A program made the translations under genes and the position numbers. Under the pieces are notes generated by a model. That model saw nothing but the letters and a program-made list of their open reading frames with translations, did not search any database and was not told the DNA's origin. From Roseibium polysiphoniae (lineage in GTDB: Bacteria; Pseudomonadota; Alphaproteobacteria; Rhizobiales; Stappiaceae): a DNA stretch of 64,000 bases. The stretch covers positions 62,001-126,000 of the forward strand of contig NZ_JACYXJ010000006.1 of NCBI RefSeq assembly GCF_014842925.1, read 5' to 3'. Shown piece by piece: positions 41,837 to 51,300 of the stretch (positions are counted from its first letter, which is position 1; each line of letters opens with the position of its first letter).

Positions 41837-42745
41837 CTATCGCGGGAAACGCCTCTGGCTCTCGCGGTAGTGCGCCATTTCCTGCTTGAGCTTTTCGATC
41901 TGCTGCAGAACCCGCTCTGTCTCCCGGCGGATCAGAAGTCGTTCGGCCTCCGCCTCAACGGCGATTTCCTCGCTCACCAACTCACTTTCCAGCCGCATCA
42001 GGCGCATCTCGGAAAGATCCTCATCAATCTCTTCCTGCTCGATTTCAGTTTGCACAAGCTCGGCAAAAGACAAACCCAACAGCGGATTGATCAGAGCAAC
42101 GAGCAAGATCGTCCAAAACAGACAGACCGGGAGCCAGACGAGCGGATCGCGCTCAGCCAAGGCAAACAGCTCATACCAGGGCGCAAGGTCGGACAGGCAC
42201 AGACGAAAAAGGGTTTCACACGCCCGGATGAAGCTGCCGAATTCGACCGGATGTTTATGGCCGAGCAGATCCACTGCCAAGACGGCCACTGCACAGACCC
42301 CTGAAACCAAAAGGCCGAGCGAGAGCAGTAACTCCCGCAGCAGACGGCCGCACCAACGGAACACAAAGGCAGGAAGGCGCCAGCGAGCCACGACATCTGG
42401 CCAGCCAATGATGGCCACCAAGCGAAAGACAAGGATCGCCGGTGCATTCAATCCGATCGCAAGGACGGCGATGCTCAGATGATAGAGGTTCCAGTGCCAG
42501 CGGAAAAAACGCAAACCTTCCAGCAGAAAGCGGAGCAGAAGCTCCAGTGCCACGACGACAAGAATCGCGCCCTTCAGGAGTTGCCATAGCTCCGCAAGGT
42601 CCTGCCCCTCCGCCCTTTCGCCTCTAAAAACAGACGCCAACACCAAGAGCACGAGCGCCAGCAGCGTGAGGCCTAACCCCAGGCGTTCTAATCGATATCG
42701 CTCGTCCCATGATAACCTTCGCCACCCCATCGCCGTCTCCCGCAT
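41837..42745 (-). CDS. Degenerate voltage-gated-channel-like membrane protein (no S4 charges)
   Basis: Membrane protein of 302 residues that aligns with the adjacent voltage-gated channel. RFFRWHWNLYHL (79-90) matches the channel's RFFKDPWNLFDF at the S2-S3 boundary. Residues 162-191 (LGHKHPVEFG and SFIRACETLF onward) match its pore region almost without gaps, with G, P, F, G, R, T, L, F identical. The four S4 arginines are missing (APAILVFRLVAIIGW instead). The filter TLESW reads LSDLA, keeping one acid (Asp186). A long charged C-terminal coiled coil covers about 228-298. It is 84 bases downstream of the channel gene on the same strand, so they may be one operon. A regulatory or ancillary subunit is an inference. 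Confidence 0.7.
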   Translation of the reverse strand: MRETAMGWRRLSWDERYRLERLGLGLTLLALVLLVLASVFRGERAEGQDLAELWQLLKGAILVVVALELLLRFLLEGLRFFRWHWNLYHLSIAVLAIGLNAPAILVFRLVAIIGWPDVVARWRLPAFVFRWCGRLLRELLLSLGLLVSGVCAVAVLAVDLLGHKHPVEFGSFIRACETLFRLCLSDLAPWYELFALAERDPLVWLPVCLFWTILLVALINPLLGLSFAELVQTEIEQEEIDEDLSEMRLMRLESELVSEEIAVEAEAERLLIRRETERVLQQIEKLKQEMAHYRESQRRFPR

Positions 42746-42829
42746 CTCTCCCTCTCGAAAGGGGACGCATGAGCGGGCGGAAAATGACGACCGCCGAGAC
42801 GTTTTCTATCGGGTAAGCAACATCCGGCC

Positions 42830-43627
42830 TTACCGTCCCTGTTCCTGACTGCGTCTGAATTCCGCCATTTCGGCACGCAACTCGCGAACCTCTGTCAGGA
42901 TATGCTCGGCTTCCGTGTGAATGGCCTTGCGGTCTTCATCGGCGGTGTGCTCGTGCTCCTCCTGCATGGCGGAGACGATGATACCGATAAACAGGTTCAA
43001 CACCGTGAAGGCCGTGCACAGGATGAAAGGCACGAAGAAAAGCCAGGAATTCGGGAAGACCTCCATCACTGGGCGCACGATGCCCATGGACCAGCTTTCC
43101 AGCGTCATGATCTGGAACAGCGTGTAGATCGACCGGCCAAGATTTCCGAACCATTCCGGAAAGGCCTCGCCGTAAAGCTTGGTCGCCATGACGGCAAAGA
43201 CATAGAAAACCAGTGCCATCAGAACCACGATAGAGCCCATGCCGGGCAGCGCGGAAACCAGCCCGCCGATGACCCTGCGCAGCGACGGCACGACGGAAAT
43301 CAGACGCAGAACACGCAGGATACGCAAAGCGCGCAGCACCGCAAATGGCCCGCTCGTCGGGACGAGGGCAATGCTGACGATGATGAAATCGAAGAGGTTC
43401 CAGGGATCCTTGAAGAAGCGAAACCCGTTGGCCACGATCCGCAGGCTGATCTCCACGACGAAGACCATCAGGATGAAGCGGTCGAAGCCCGTCAACACGC
43501 CACCGAGCGCTTCTGTGGCGGCTGTGGAGGTTTCCAGGCCCAATGTGATCGCATTGATGACAATCAGCCCTACGATGGCCAGTTCCCACTCACGCGATCC
43601 CGTGAGCGCCTTCAATTTGTCGCGCAT
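42830..43627 (-). CDS. NaChBac-type voltage-gated cation channel
   Basis: Six-helix ion channel subunit of 265 residues, expected to form tetramers in the inner membrane. The voltage sensor S4 has arginines every third residue: VLRALRILRVLRLI (Arg99, 102, 105, 108). The pore holds FQIMTLESWSMGIVRP with the TLESW filter at 175-179, the signature of bacterial sodium channels. S6 is FILCTAFTVLNLFIGIIVSAM, followed by a C-terminal coiled coil (about 235-262). ATG at 43627 with AGGGTG upstream is chosen; the longer frame adds 45 unconserved residues. A second, degenerate channel-like gene follows. Confidence 0.93.
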   Translation of the reverse strand: MRDKLKALTGSREWELAIVGLIVINAITLGLETSTAATEALGGVLTGFDRFILMVFVVEISLRIVANGFRFFKDPWNLFDFIIVSIALVPTSGPFAVLRALRILRVLRLISVVPSLRRVIGGLVSALPGMGSIVVLMALVFYVFAVMATKLYGEAFPEWFGNLGRSIYTLFQIMTLESWSMGIVRPVMEVFPNSWLFFVPFILCTAFTVLNLFIGIIVSAMQEEHEHTADEDRKAIHTEAEHILTEVRELRAEMAEFRRSQEQGR

Positions 43628-43794
43628 GCCGTGGTTCACCCTGTCGTTCGATAGCGGGAGCAAAATCGAGGTGAAAATGGCGGTTGATGTCCGTGAGCGC
43701 AAGGGTGGATATGGCTTTCCACCCAGCTCCCCGCGCCGACATGGTGCGCACTCAATCGACATGAGGAGAACAAAGACCGGAGAAATGCTTCACC

Positions 43795-43823
43795 TTGACA
43801 GCGCGGCCATCAAAGGCGCACAA
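43795..43823 (+). promoter_or_regulatory. Promoter of tRNA-Gly
   Basis: A perfect TTGACA at 43795-43800 and, after 17-18 bases, a weak -10 (GCACAA/CACAAA) near 43818-43824. The predicted start is a few bases before the tRNA. Confidence 0.5.
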
Positions 43824-43833
43824 AACCTCGCAT

Positions 43834-43907
43834 GCGGGTGTAGCTCAATGGTAGAGCAGAAGCTTCCCAAGCTTAAGACGAGGGTTCGATTCCCTTCACC
43901 CGCTCCA
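43834..43907 (+). tRNA. tRNA-Gly (CCC)
   Basis: A 74-base tRNA with the 3' CCA encoded. The acceptor stem is GCGGGTG with CACCCGC, the D-arm AGCTCAATGGTAGAGCA, the anticodon loop TTCCCAA (anticodon CCC at 43866-43868), and the T-arm AGGGTTCGATTCCCT. It reads GGG codons. Its last 12 bases are overlapped antisense by the end of the glycosyltransferase gene. Confidence 0.97.
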
Positions 43908-45752
43908 ATTCGTTTTGCCTTTCCCGCTTTTGACCCGCTGCCGGGACAAGCCATGTTCGGTCTTGTTCCACTCGAAGGGCTTGACGGCGAACTCCCAAAC
44001 AGCCCGGTAAAAGGCCAGGCTGGTGAAGAGCCAATAGACCGGCAGCAAAGCTATATCGGAGAAGTTCGGCCGATACCCGCGGCGCCTGCCGGCACGCAGT
44101 GTGGCAAAAGCTGCGCCGATGTATCCAAACAACGCACCGCAGGTACATAGCGCCAGGTAGAGTTCACCGGCGAAGCCGTGGCTCGACGGCCACGGCAGCA
44201 AACCCGAGACATAGCCAAGACACGCAAGTACCACGAAGGGGTGGAGCGCCATCATGACAAAGCTTCCCCCGATCATGGAAGATATGGCCATAAGCCGTGT
44301 CAGGCCGATTTCCTGACAGGTGCGCCCCGGGTCGCGCAGATGAACGCAAAGGGTTTGCAGCCAGCCCTTGTACCATCTGGCTCTCTGGGATAGCCAAGCG
44401 CGCCATTGCAGCGGCGCTTCCTCGTAAGTCGTGCTTGGCAAGACACCGCAAATGTAACCGAACCTGGCAAGGCGAATGCCCAGATCAGCATCTTCTGTAA
44501 CGTTGTATTTGTCCCAACCGCCGACACTATCGAGGATGGATCTGCGGAAGTGATTTGAAGTTCCTCCGAGCGGGAACGGCCAGGACAGCTGGTGAAACCA
44601 GGGAATAAGCTGGTCAAAAAGGCAAGCGTATTCAAGCGCATACTGCCGCGAGAAAAAGCTCTCATCGAAATTGTCGATGGCAAGCCTGGCCTGCAGACAG
44701 GCCAGTTCCTTGGGGCCGAGCGAAAAGAAGAGAGCCGCCTTCTTCAGCTGATCGGGCTGCGGCTGATCCTCTGCATCGAAAATCGTGATGAACTCGCCTT
44801 GCGCGAGTTCAAGCCCATAGGCCAGGGCCCGCGGTTTTGTTCTTGGAAACCCGTCGGGCACGACCACAACATGCATATGAGGATCGAGGTGGCCCGCGAA
44901 GGCCTCGCGCGTCTCCTTGTCCTCTTTCTCCAGAAGGAACTTTATCTCGAGCCGGGAGGTCGGATAGTCCAATCGGCGAAGCCCCTCCACAAGCTCGGGA
45001 ACAATCCTGGCCTCGCGATAGAGCGGAACGAGGACCGTATAAGCGGGCCACCGGATCAACGGGCTCGTGAGCGCAACTGGCAACACCAGATCGAGACTGT
45101 CATCTTCGGTCGCTCGTGCGCTTTGCCAGCGCGCGAGACCGGTCAAGACGCAGGCCATGGAAAAGAGTGAGGAGAGGCCATAGAACAAGACCGCTTTTGG
45201 CATCAAAAGGCCGACCAGAAACGCGAGAAACGCAACCGCAAACGTCACGAATTGCGTCCTTGAAAAGCGAACCTTCGCGCTGAACTCGGGAAACCTGCTT
45301 TCCAGGTCGCCGGAGGGTGCATTCATCACAGTGCTCGCGTGACGTATCGCACTCGGTGTCGAGATCCGGATCTGGCCGGCCAAATCGGGAAACTTCTGCA
45401 GGTGCGCCCTAACTTGCGTAAACTGCGAGTACGCGGGCGCAATGACGTAGTGGGGGCTGGTTGCACTGACGCCGACCAGCAGAGGTCCGTTGTCCAGACT
45501 TCCAAGACCGAGCGGTATGCTGTTTACAGATTGCGGACGAAACCCCATTTCGGGAACAAACGGCACGCCGCAATGTTCAGCCAGCGCGCTGTAGATCGCA
45601 GCTTCCGAAACGATTGCCCGTTTGACCAAGTACTCGGCAGCGGAAATACCGATTTTCTCTGCCTCTCGCCGTGCGGCGCTGAGAGCGCTGTCTGCGATGC
45701 CCCGCTGTCGCAAGATCTCCAACTCGCCTGAATAGGACTCATGCACTACCAT
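43896..45752 (-). CDS. Family 2 glycosyltransferase with N-terminal T2SS-E-like domain
   Basis: Inner-membrane processive-type glycosyltransferase of 618 residues. Residues about 10-130 resemble the type II secretion ATPase N-terminal domain (LRQRGIADSALSAARREAEKIG and IYSALAEHCGVPFV). Two TM helices follow near 170-220. The GT2 catalytic domain has VLVPLYREARIV, FDAEDQPQP, FPLGGTSNHFRR, VTEDADLG and QRARWYKG (the QxxRW motif). Three or more C-terminal helices follow. This architecture is seen in NfrB-like and exopolysaccharide enzymes. The sugar donor is unknown. The stop codon lies inside the tRNA-Gly gene on the other strand. A cluster of polysaccharide genes is not visible. Confidence 0.85.
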   Translation of the reverse strand: MVVHESYSGELEILRQRGIADSALSAARREAEKIGISAAEYLVKRAIVSEAAIYSALAEHCGVPFVPEMGFRPQSVNSIPLGLGSLDNGPLLVGVSATSPHYVIAPAYSQFTQVRAHLQKFPDLAGQIRISTPSAIRHASTVMNAPSGDLESRFPEFSAKVRFSRTQFVTFAVAFLAFLVGLLMPKAVLFYGLSSLFSMACVLTGLARWQSARATEDDSLDLVLPVALTSPLIRWPAYTVLVPLYREARIVPELVEGLRRLDYPTSRLEIKFLLEKEDKETREAFAGHLDPHMHVVVVPDGFPRTKPRALAYGLELAQGEFITIFDAEDQPQPDQLKKAALFFSLGPKELACLQARLAIDNFDESFFSRQYALEYACLFDQLIPWFHQLSWPFPLGGTSNHFRRSILDSVGGWDKYNVTEDADLGIRLARFGYICGVLPSTTYEEAPLQWRAWLSQRARWYKGWLQTLCVHLRDPGRTCQEIGLTRLMAISSMIGGSFVMMALHPFVVLACLGYVSGLLPWPSSHGFAGELYLALCTCGALFGYIGAAFATLRAGRRRGYRPNFSDIALLPVYWLFTSLAFYRAVWEFAVKPFEWNKTEHGLSRQRVKSGKGKTNWSG

Positions 45753-45831
45753 ACCCCCCGAGCAGCCAGAGGACCGGTGCGAGTCGTACTTCCCCTAAAC
45801 ACGCAACAACCCCTGAGGGACATTTGGCCAC

Positions 45832-46686
45832 ATGAACGTTATGCGCGCAATAGTTTATGTCGTTCCGGCATTTCTATCTTTAATTGCACTCATTCATCCG
45901 AGCCACGCGACCGAGCCCGCGACCGATGATCCGGTGGTGCCCAGCTTCTGGAACCCCAAGGGCGTCTATGACCGTCCGAACAGTTTCCCGGAAAAGATAC
46001 AGTTCCTTGCGAGCGATGACTTTCCGCCGTTTGTTTTCCGCGATGCCAGTGGCCGCCTCACAGGCTTCAACGTCGACCTCTCGCGGGCGATTTGCATAGA
46101 GCTGGGAAGCTCGTGCTCTTTAAGGATCAAGGAATTTGAAGCATTGGTGCCGGCACTGGTTGAAGAAGAAGGAGACGCCATCATTGCCGGTCTGGCGCCC
46201 TCCCCCGGCTTATCCGAGCAGCTGAGTTTCTCTGCGGACTACCTGAAACTGCCTGCACGTTTCGTGACGCGCAAGGCTGAGAATGCGCCCTTCGATGAAA
46301 CAGCCATGGACGGGGTCAAGATCGCCGTTGAGGCCGGGTCACGTCATGAACGCTTTGCGCTCAAGTTCTGGCCGGAGGCACTGCTTCTCACCTACCCGGA
46401 TCTTTCAAAGGCACGTCTCGCCGTTAAAGACGGCAGAGCGGATGCGCATTTCGGCGATGGCCTGGCCCTCTCAATCTGGATCAACAGCGAAGCATCCCAA
46501 AATTGCTGCACCTTTGCCGGAGGTCCATGGTTGGAGCCGGGGTATTTCGACACCGGTCTGTCGATTGCCATGCGCAAGCAGGACATAGAGCGAGCGGAAG
46601 CCATTGACTACGCACTGCGACAGCTTGCTCAAAAGGGTACGTTTCGCGAGCTCTATCTTCGTTATTTTCCCCTGAGCTTCTACTGA
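45832..46686 (+). CDS. Periplasmic solute-binding protein (SBP family 3)
   Basis: Secreted binding protein of 284 residues with a signal peptide (about 1-27). Family 3 features are FLASDDFPPFVFRDASGRLTGFNVDLSRAICIELG near 60-95, the FEALVPALVEEEGDAIIAGL segment, and a C-terminal LAQKGTFRELYLRYF. It has the pattern for amino-acid-type ligands. No permease or ATPase genes are adjacent, so it may act as an orphan binding protein or sensor. The ATG at 45832 has GAGGGA upstream; it is divergent from the glycosyltransferase. The 3' end overlaps the next gene by seven bases, convergent. Confidence 0.85.
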   Translation: MNVMRAIVYVVPAFLSLIALIHPSHATEPATDDPVVPSFWNPKGVYDRPNSFPEKIQFLASDDFPPFVFRDASGRLTGFNVDLSRAICIELGSSCSLRIKEFEALVPALVEEEGDAIIAGLAPSPGLSEQLSFSADYLKLPARFVTRKAENAPFDETAMDGVKIAVEAGSRHERFALKFWPEALLLTYPDLSKARLAVKDGRADAHFGDGLALSIWINSEASQNCCTFAGGPWLEPGYFDTGLSIAMRKQDIERAEAIDYALRQLAQKGTFRELYLRYFPLSFY

Positions 46687-47489
46687 CGCCGGGACCTCAG
46701 CGGACGGAATGGCAGCATCAAGCTCCAGGGCAACTTGCGAGCCCCAGCCGTCATGTCATCGGAGAGACCGATGGTCATACCAAGATGCCCCTTGGCCGGT
46801 TGATCGATATAGGTGCGAAACAATCTGTCCCAGATCGAGAGGTTGAATCCGTAGTTTGAATCTGTCTCCACCCAGTCAGCAGAGTGGTGTACGCGGTGCA
46901 TGTCGGGCGTCACGATGATCAGCCGCAGGACAGCGTCAATCGGCTTCGGCAGGGTTACATTGGCATGATTGAACATCGCTGCTCCATTGAGAACGATCTC
47001 AAACACGAGAACAGCCTCTGGCGGCGCACCGAGAGCGACAATCAGCAATCCCTTCCAGACAAATGACAGCAGGATCTCCAGCGGGTGGAAGCGAAGTGCC
47101 GTTGTAACGTCCACGTCTCCGTCCGCATGATGCACCTGATGCATGCGCCAAAGAAGCGGCACCTTGTGCGCAGCCCAATGCTGAAACCAGACAGCGAAAT
47201 CAAGAACAAGAAATGCGGCGACGCCGACAAGCCATCCTTGCCAGCCAAATGCGTTGAACAGACCGAGATCATTGGACTGAGCCCAGATCGCGAGACCGAC
47301 GCCGCTGATCGGGAAAATGAGCCTTACGAGCACTGCGTCCAAAACAACGATCGACCAATTTGTCGGCCAACGAGACAGGCGACCAACAGACAAATCTCTC
47401 CGTGGCAGCAGAAGTTCGGCGACCGACATCACCAAGAAGATGCTCGAGAAGGCCAGAAGGCGGACGGTTCCGATATCCAGATCAGCCAT
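46680..47489 (-). CDS. Sterol desaturase / fatty acid hydroxylase family protein
   Basis: Membrane di-iron oxygenase of 269 residues. The three histidine boxes are present: HWAAH, HQVHH and HRVHH, with an additional H in FNHANV. Several hydrophobic helices surround them. Bacterial members hydroxylate or desaturate fatty acids, carotenoids or ornithine lipids; the substrate here is unknown. ATG at 47489 is preferred to a GTG at 47525 because family N-terminal helices follow soon after it. Confidence 0.87.
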   Translation of the reverse strand: MADLDIGTVRLLAFSSIFLVMSVAELLLPRRDLSVGRLSRWPTNWSIVVLDAVLVRLIFPISGVGLAIWAQSNDLGLFNAFGWQGWLVGVAAFLVLDFAVWFQHWAAHKVPLLWRMHQVHHADGDVDVTTALRFHPLEILLSFVWKGLLIVALGAPPEAVLVFEIVLNGAAMFNHANVTLPKPIDAVLRLIIVTPDMHRVHHSADWVETDSNYGFNLSIWDRLFRTYIDQPAKGHLGMTIGLSDDMTAGARKLPWSLMLPFRPLRSRRQ

Positions 47490-47635
47490 TTCCAGTTTAC
47501 CTGTCCCGTTGCTGTCGTTGACCACTGACCGACAGCCATTGAAGTTGCGCGTGAAACATAATACGCCCGACCAAACTTTTCAGGTCACACTTTGTCACTT
47601 CCGACGGACCTTTAGACGAGACGGATCGCCACACC

Positions 47636-48298
47636 ATGTCCGAAATGCTCTGGACTCAGCCAGAAACGCCGCCGATTGCCACCTTGCTGCTGGCCCACGG
47701 CGCGGGCGCCGCCATGGATTCAACGTTCATGACCCGGCTCGCCAACCACCTCGCAGAGGAAGGCCTGGCAGTGGCCCGTTTCGAGTTTTCCTACATGGCC
47801 GCAAGACGCACTGGCGGCTCAAAACGTCCACCGCCCAAGGCGGAAAAGTTGATCGGCGAATTCCAGACGGCGCTTCAAAAGGTCCTCGGTGAAGCAAAAG
47901 GACCAATCCTGATTGGTGGCAAGTCCATGGGTGGCCGTGTCGCGGCCATGCTTGCAGGAGGCTCTTCGTTGCCAGCGCGTGTGCTTGGGGTCGCCTGTTT
48001 CGGCTATCCTTTTCACCCGACCGGTAAAGCGGACGCAGAATGGCGCCTTTCTCCACTCGAAGAAGCAAAACGCCCTGTTCAGATCCTGCAAGGCGAGCGG
48101 GATCCATTTGGTTCCAAGGCTGAAGTTGACGCAGTCACATTGCCGGAGAAGGTCTCTGTCCACTACCTTGAGGATGGCAACCACGACTTTGGCCCCCGCG
48201 GCAAGTCTCCGGCGACGCTCGACGGCAACATCACAGAAGCTGCGAAGGCCACGGCCGACTTTGCCAAAGCACTGATCCAGGGGCAGACCGGCCTCTGA
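47636..48298 (+). CDS. Alpha/beta hydrolase (TEX30/KANL3-like)
   Basis: Cytoplasmic alpha/beta-hydrolase of 220 residues. The oxyanion segment is LLLAHGAGAAMDS near 18-30, the nucleophile elbow GGKSMGGR near 92-99, and late acidic/His positions are QGERDPFG and EDGNHDF. This set matches the TEX30/KANL3-like hydrolases often of unknown substrate. No operon partner: the gene is flanked by divergent and convergent genes. Confidence 0.85.
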   Translation: MSEMLWTQPETPPIATLLLAHGAGAAMDSTFMTRLANHLAEEGLAVARFEFSYMAARRTGGSKRPPPKAEKLIGEFQTALQKVLGEAKGPILIGGKSMGGRVAAMLAGGSSLPARVLGVACFGYPFHPTGKADAEWRLSPLEEAKRPVQILQGERDPFGSKAEVDAVTLPEKVSVHYLEDGNHDFGPRGKSPATLDGNITEAAKATADFAKALIQGQTGL

Positions 48299-48326
48299 GC
48301 TTTTCAGCCCGAGGTGCGCCCACTCA

Positions 48327-51300
48327 TCATTCTGCCGGTGCGATGTCCGTCGAAGAGGAAGCAGTTGGCGGCTTCCCTTCCTGGCGCCGCAAAAGAACAA
48401 TCCCGGAGAGATCATCGCCGACCTTCAAGAGCGCCGGCACCAGCATGAGAACCAGCACGGTTGCCGTCGCCAGACCAAAGACGATGGTGATGGCCATCGG
48501 CAACAGAAACTGTGCCTGAAGGCTCGTCTCGAACATCAGCGGCAGCAATCCACCCACCGTTGTGAGGGAGGTCAGGAAGACCGCCCGCAGACGGTCGCAG
48601 CTCGATCGAATGGCGGCTTCGGTGACGTCCTCACCGGTCGCCCGGCGTTCTTCAAAGCGGGCAACCAGAATGATCGAGTTGTTCACCAGGATACCCGCCA
48701 GCCCGAGCAGACCGATCAGGCTCAAGATGGTCACGCTAAAGCCCATCAGATAGTGGCCCGTTATGGCGCCAACGATCCCAAACGGAATGATCGACATGAC
48801 CACGATGGGGCGTGCGTAACTCGCAAAGATCGCTGCCAGGATGATGTAAATGCCTGCAACGGCCATTGCCACGCCGGTCATCAGATCGTTGAAGGCGGTC
48901 GACTGCTCCTCCGCCTTGCCCGCAAACGAATAGGTCAGCCCGTATTCGTCGGCAAGCGCCGGCAAAAATGACTTGCTGAGCTCCTGAATGATCTCGGTGT
49001 TTGACGTGATCTTGCTGTCGACGTCGGCCACGACCGTCACGACGGTCCTACCGTCCCGACGCAGGATCACGGAGAAGCCCTGAGCATCAGTCAGCTGCAC
49101 GACTTCGGTCAGCGGAACGAATTCTCCGGCGCTAGTGCGCAGTGACAGGCGCCTCAGGGTCTCGCTGCCGCCGCTTTCCAGATCCTGCTTCACGCGCAGC
49201 GTGACTTCTTCGTCCCCTTCCGCGAACCGGCGCGCGATCCGTCCCTCGAAGGCATTGCGGATCTGACGGGCAGCACTTTCCACGGAAAACCCGAGCGCAC
49301 GGCCGCGCGGTGTCAGTTCGATCAGGAGTTCCGGTTTGCCGTAGGGAAGATCATCGGTGACGCCACTGGTTCCTGGAAAGCCGGAAAGCTCTTCCTGCAG
49401 CTCGATGGCGGCAAACTTCAGATCCTGAAGAGGTGCGCCGGTCAAGCGAATATCAAGGTCCCTCCCGGGAGGTCCTCCTCTCCGCTCGGCGATCGCAATT
49501 CGCGACGCGCCAGGGATCTCGGGAACGGCACTTCGCCAAGCCTGAACAATCTGCGGCGTTCGTATCGTCCGCTCTTCAGAAAGCGTCAGCTGGACATTGA
49601 TATTGGCGACATTGTCGCCGCGGTTATTGCCGCTCTGCCCCAGTGTCACATAGCTCGCAACAACCAGCTTTTCGCCAGTCTCGGCGGTGATATTGGTTTC
49701 GGCCTGCCGCAGGGCAGCCTCGATGCGGGCGACGCTGTCGATCGCTTCGGCCTCAGGAATACCTGCGTGGAAGAAGATCGAGGCGGTCAGGTTTTCAGCT
49801 TCGGGTGAGGGAAAGAACGTGAAACCAACACGCCCGCCGCGCATCAAGCCCGCCGCCATGATCAGACAGGCAATGGCCAGAGCCAGAGTGACATACCGCC
49901 AGTTTACAGCAAGACGGACCACACCATGGAAAGGATTGTCCCGGAACCAATCGAAGCCGGCATCAAAGCTTCGCCGGAACCAACCCGGTGTCCCCTCGAC
50001 GTTTTTGCCAGCTTTTCGCCTGCGCAGAACCTGCAGGAGAGACTCCACGGCGACCGCGACGGCAAAACAGATCACGATCAAAACAAGCTCGAAGCCGAAA
50101 CCACCCGCCAGATCGTGAAGTCCGCGCAATGGTACAGCGATGGCATCAAGATAAGGCGGCACGGACAGGTCCGGCCGGCTCGCAAGCCCGGAAAGAAACA
50201 ATGCCGGAGCTCCGGCCAAGATGACCACCCGCCACCAAGTCCAGCCGGAGCGGCTGCCAAGCGCATGTGCAAGGTGCCCGGGCAGGATGAAAAAACACTC
50301 GATTAGAGATGCTATGACAACGGAGACGACCACAACCGGCAAAGTGCCCATGATCTGACCGAGAACGTCGCTGATCAACAAGATGGGCAGGAATGCCGCA
50401 ACCGTTGTCGCGCCGGCGGCGATGACCGGCGCCAGCATCGTGTTGGCGCCCCTGATCGCCGCCTCATCCGGCGTGTCACCAAGCGCCAGACGCGTCGCCG
50501 TATGCTCGCCCACCACGATGGCATCATCAACAATCACACCAAGCATCATGATCAAGGCAAAGAGAGAGATCATGTTGATGCTCTCGCCCGCCAGCCACAT
50601 GATCCCGAGCGTCGCCATCATGGCGACAGGGATGCCCATTGCGACCCAGAGTGCAATGCGGGCGTTCAAGAACAAAAACAGGATGCCGACGACCAGGACC
50701 AGACCGCTAAGTCCGTTCTCAACCAGGAGAGAAATTCGGCCTTTAACCGCGTCCGCTCGGACATCGTACTTGAGGATTTCCAGCGTTGGAGGCAGCTGCG
50801 GGCGGATGTCTTCCAGATACTCATCAAGAATAGCTGCGGCCTTGAGCGTGTCCGTCGCTTCGACCCTCAGGACATCGATCTCGATCGCACGTGTGCCATT
50901 CGAAAACCCCTGAAGGGCACCATCCTCGAAATCCGGATAAACGCGGCCGATGTCGGCAATCGTCGTCTTTTCACCGGACGCGAGCGACTTGACCTCGATA
51001 CGGCCAATGCTCTCGGGCGATTTGGTTTCCGCCATCGCCCGGATCTGACGCTCAACCGATCCGTTAAGGCTGCCGGCAGGAATGTCGACTGTGTTGTCCG
51101 CTACCAGGTCGGCGACGTTGGAAACGGTCAGATCGAGACGGCGAAGTTCGCGCTCCGGGATCTCGACCACATATTCGGGAGCCCGGTAACCGCCGAGCTC
51201 GACCTTGTCGATCCCACGGGCAAGCAGATCGTCGCGTATCTGGCGTGCAAATACCTTGAGGGCCTGCTCTGAAAAGGGACCGCGAATGGCAAGAGTTGCG

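Noticed and set aside
43831-45760. Genomic island inserted at tRNA-Gly
   Set aside because: No integrase, no repeat of the tRNA 3' end noticed, and flanking genes look chromosomal. Only the gene overlap is reported.
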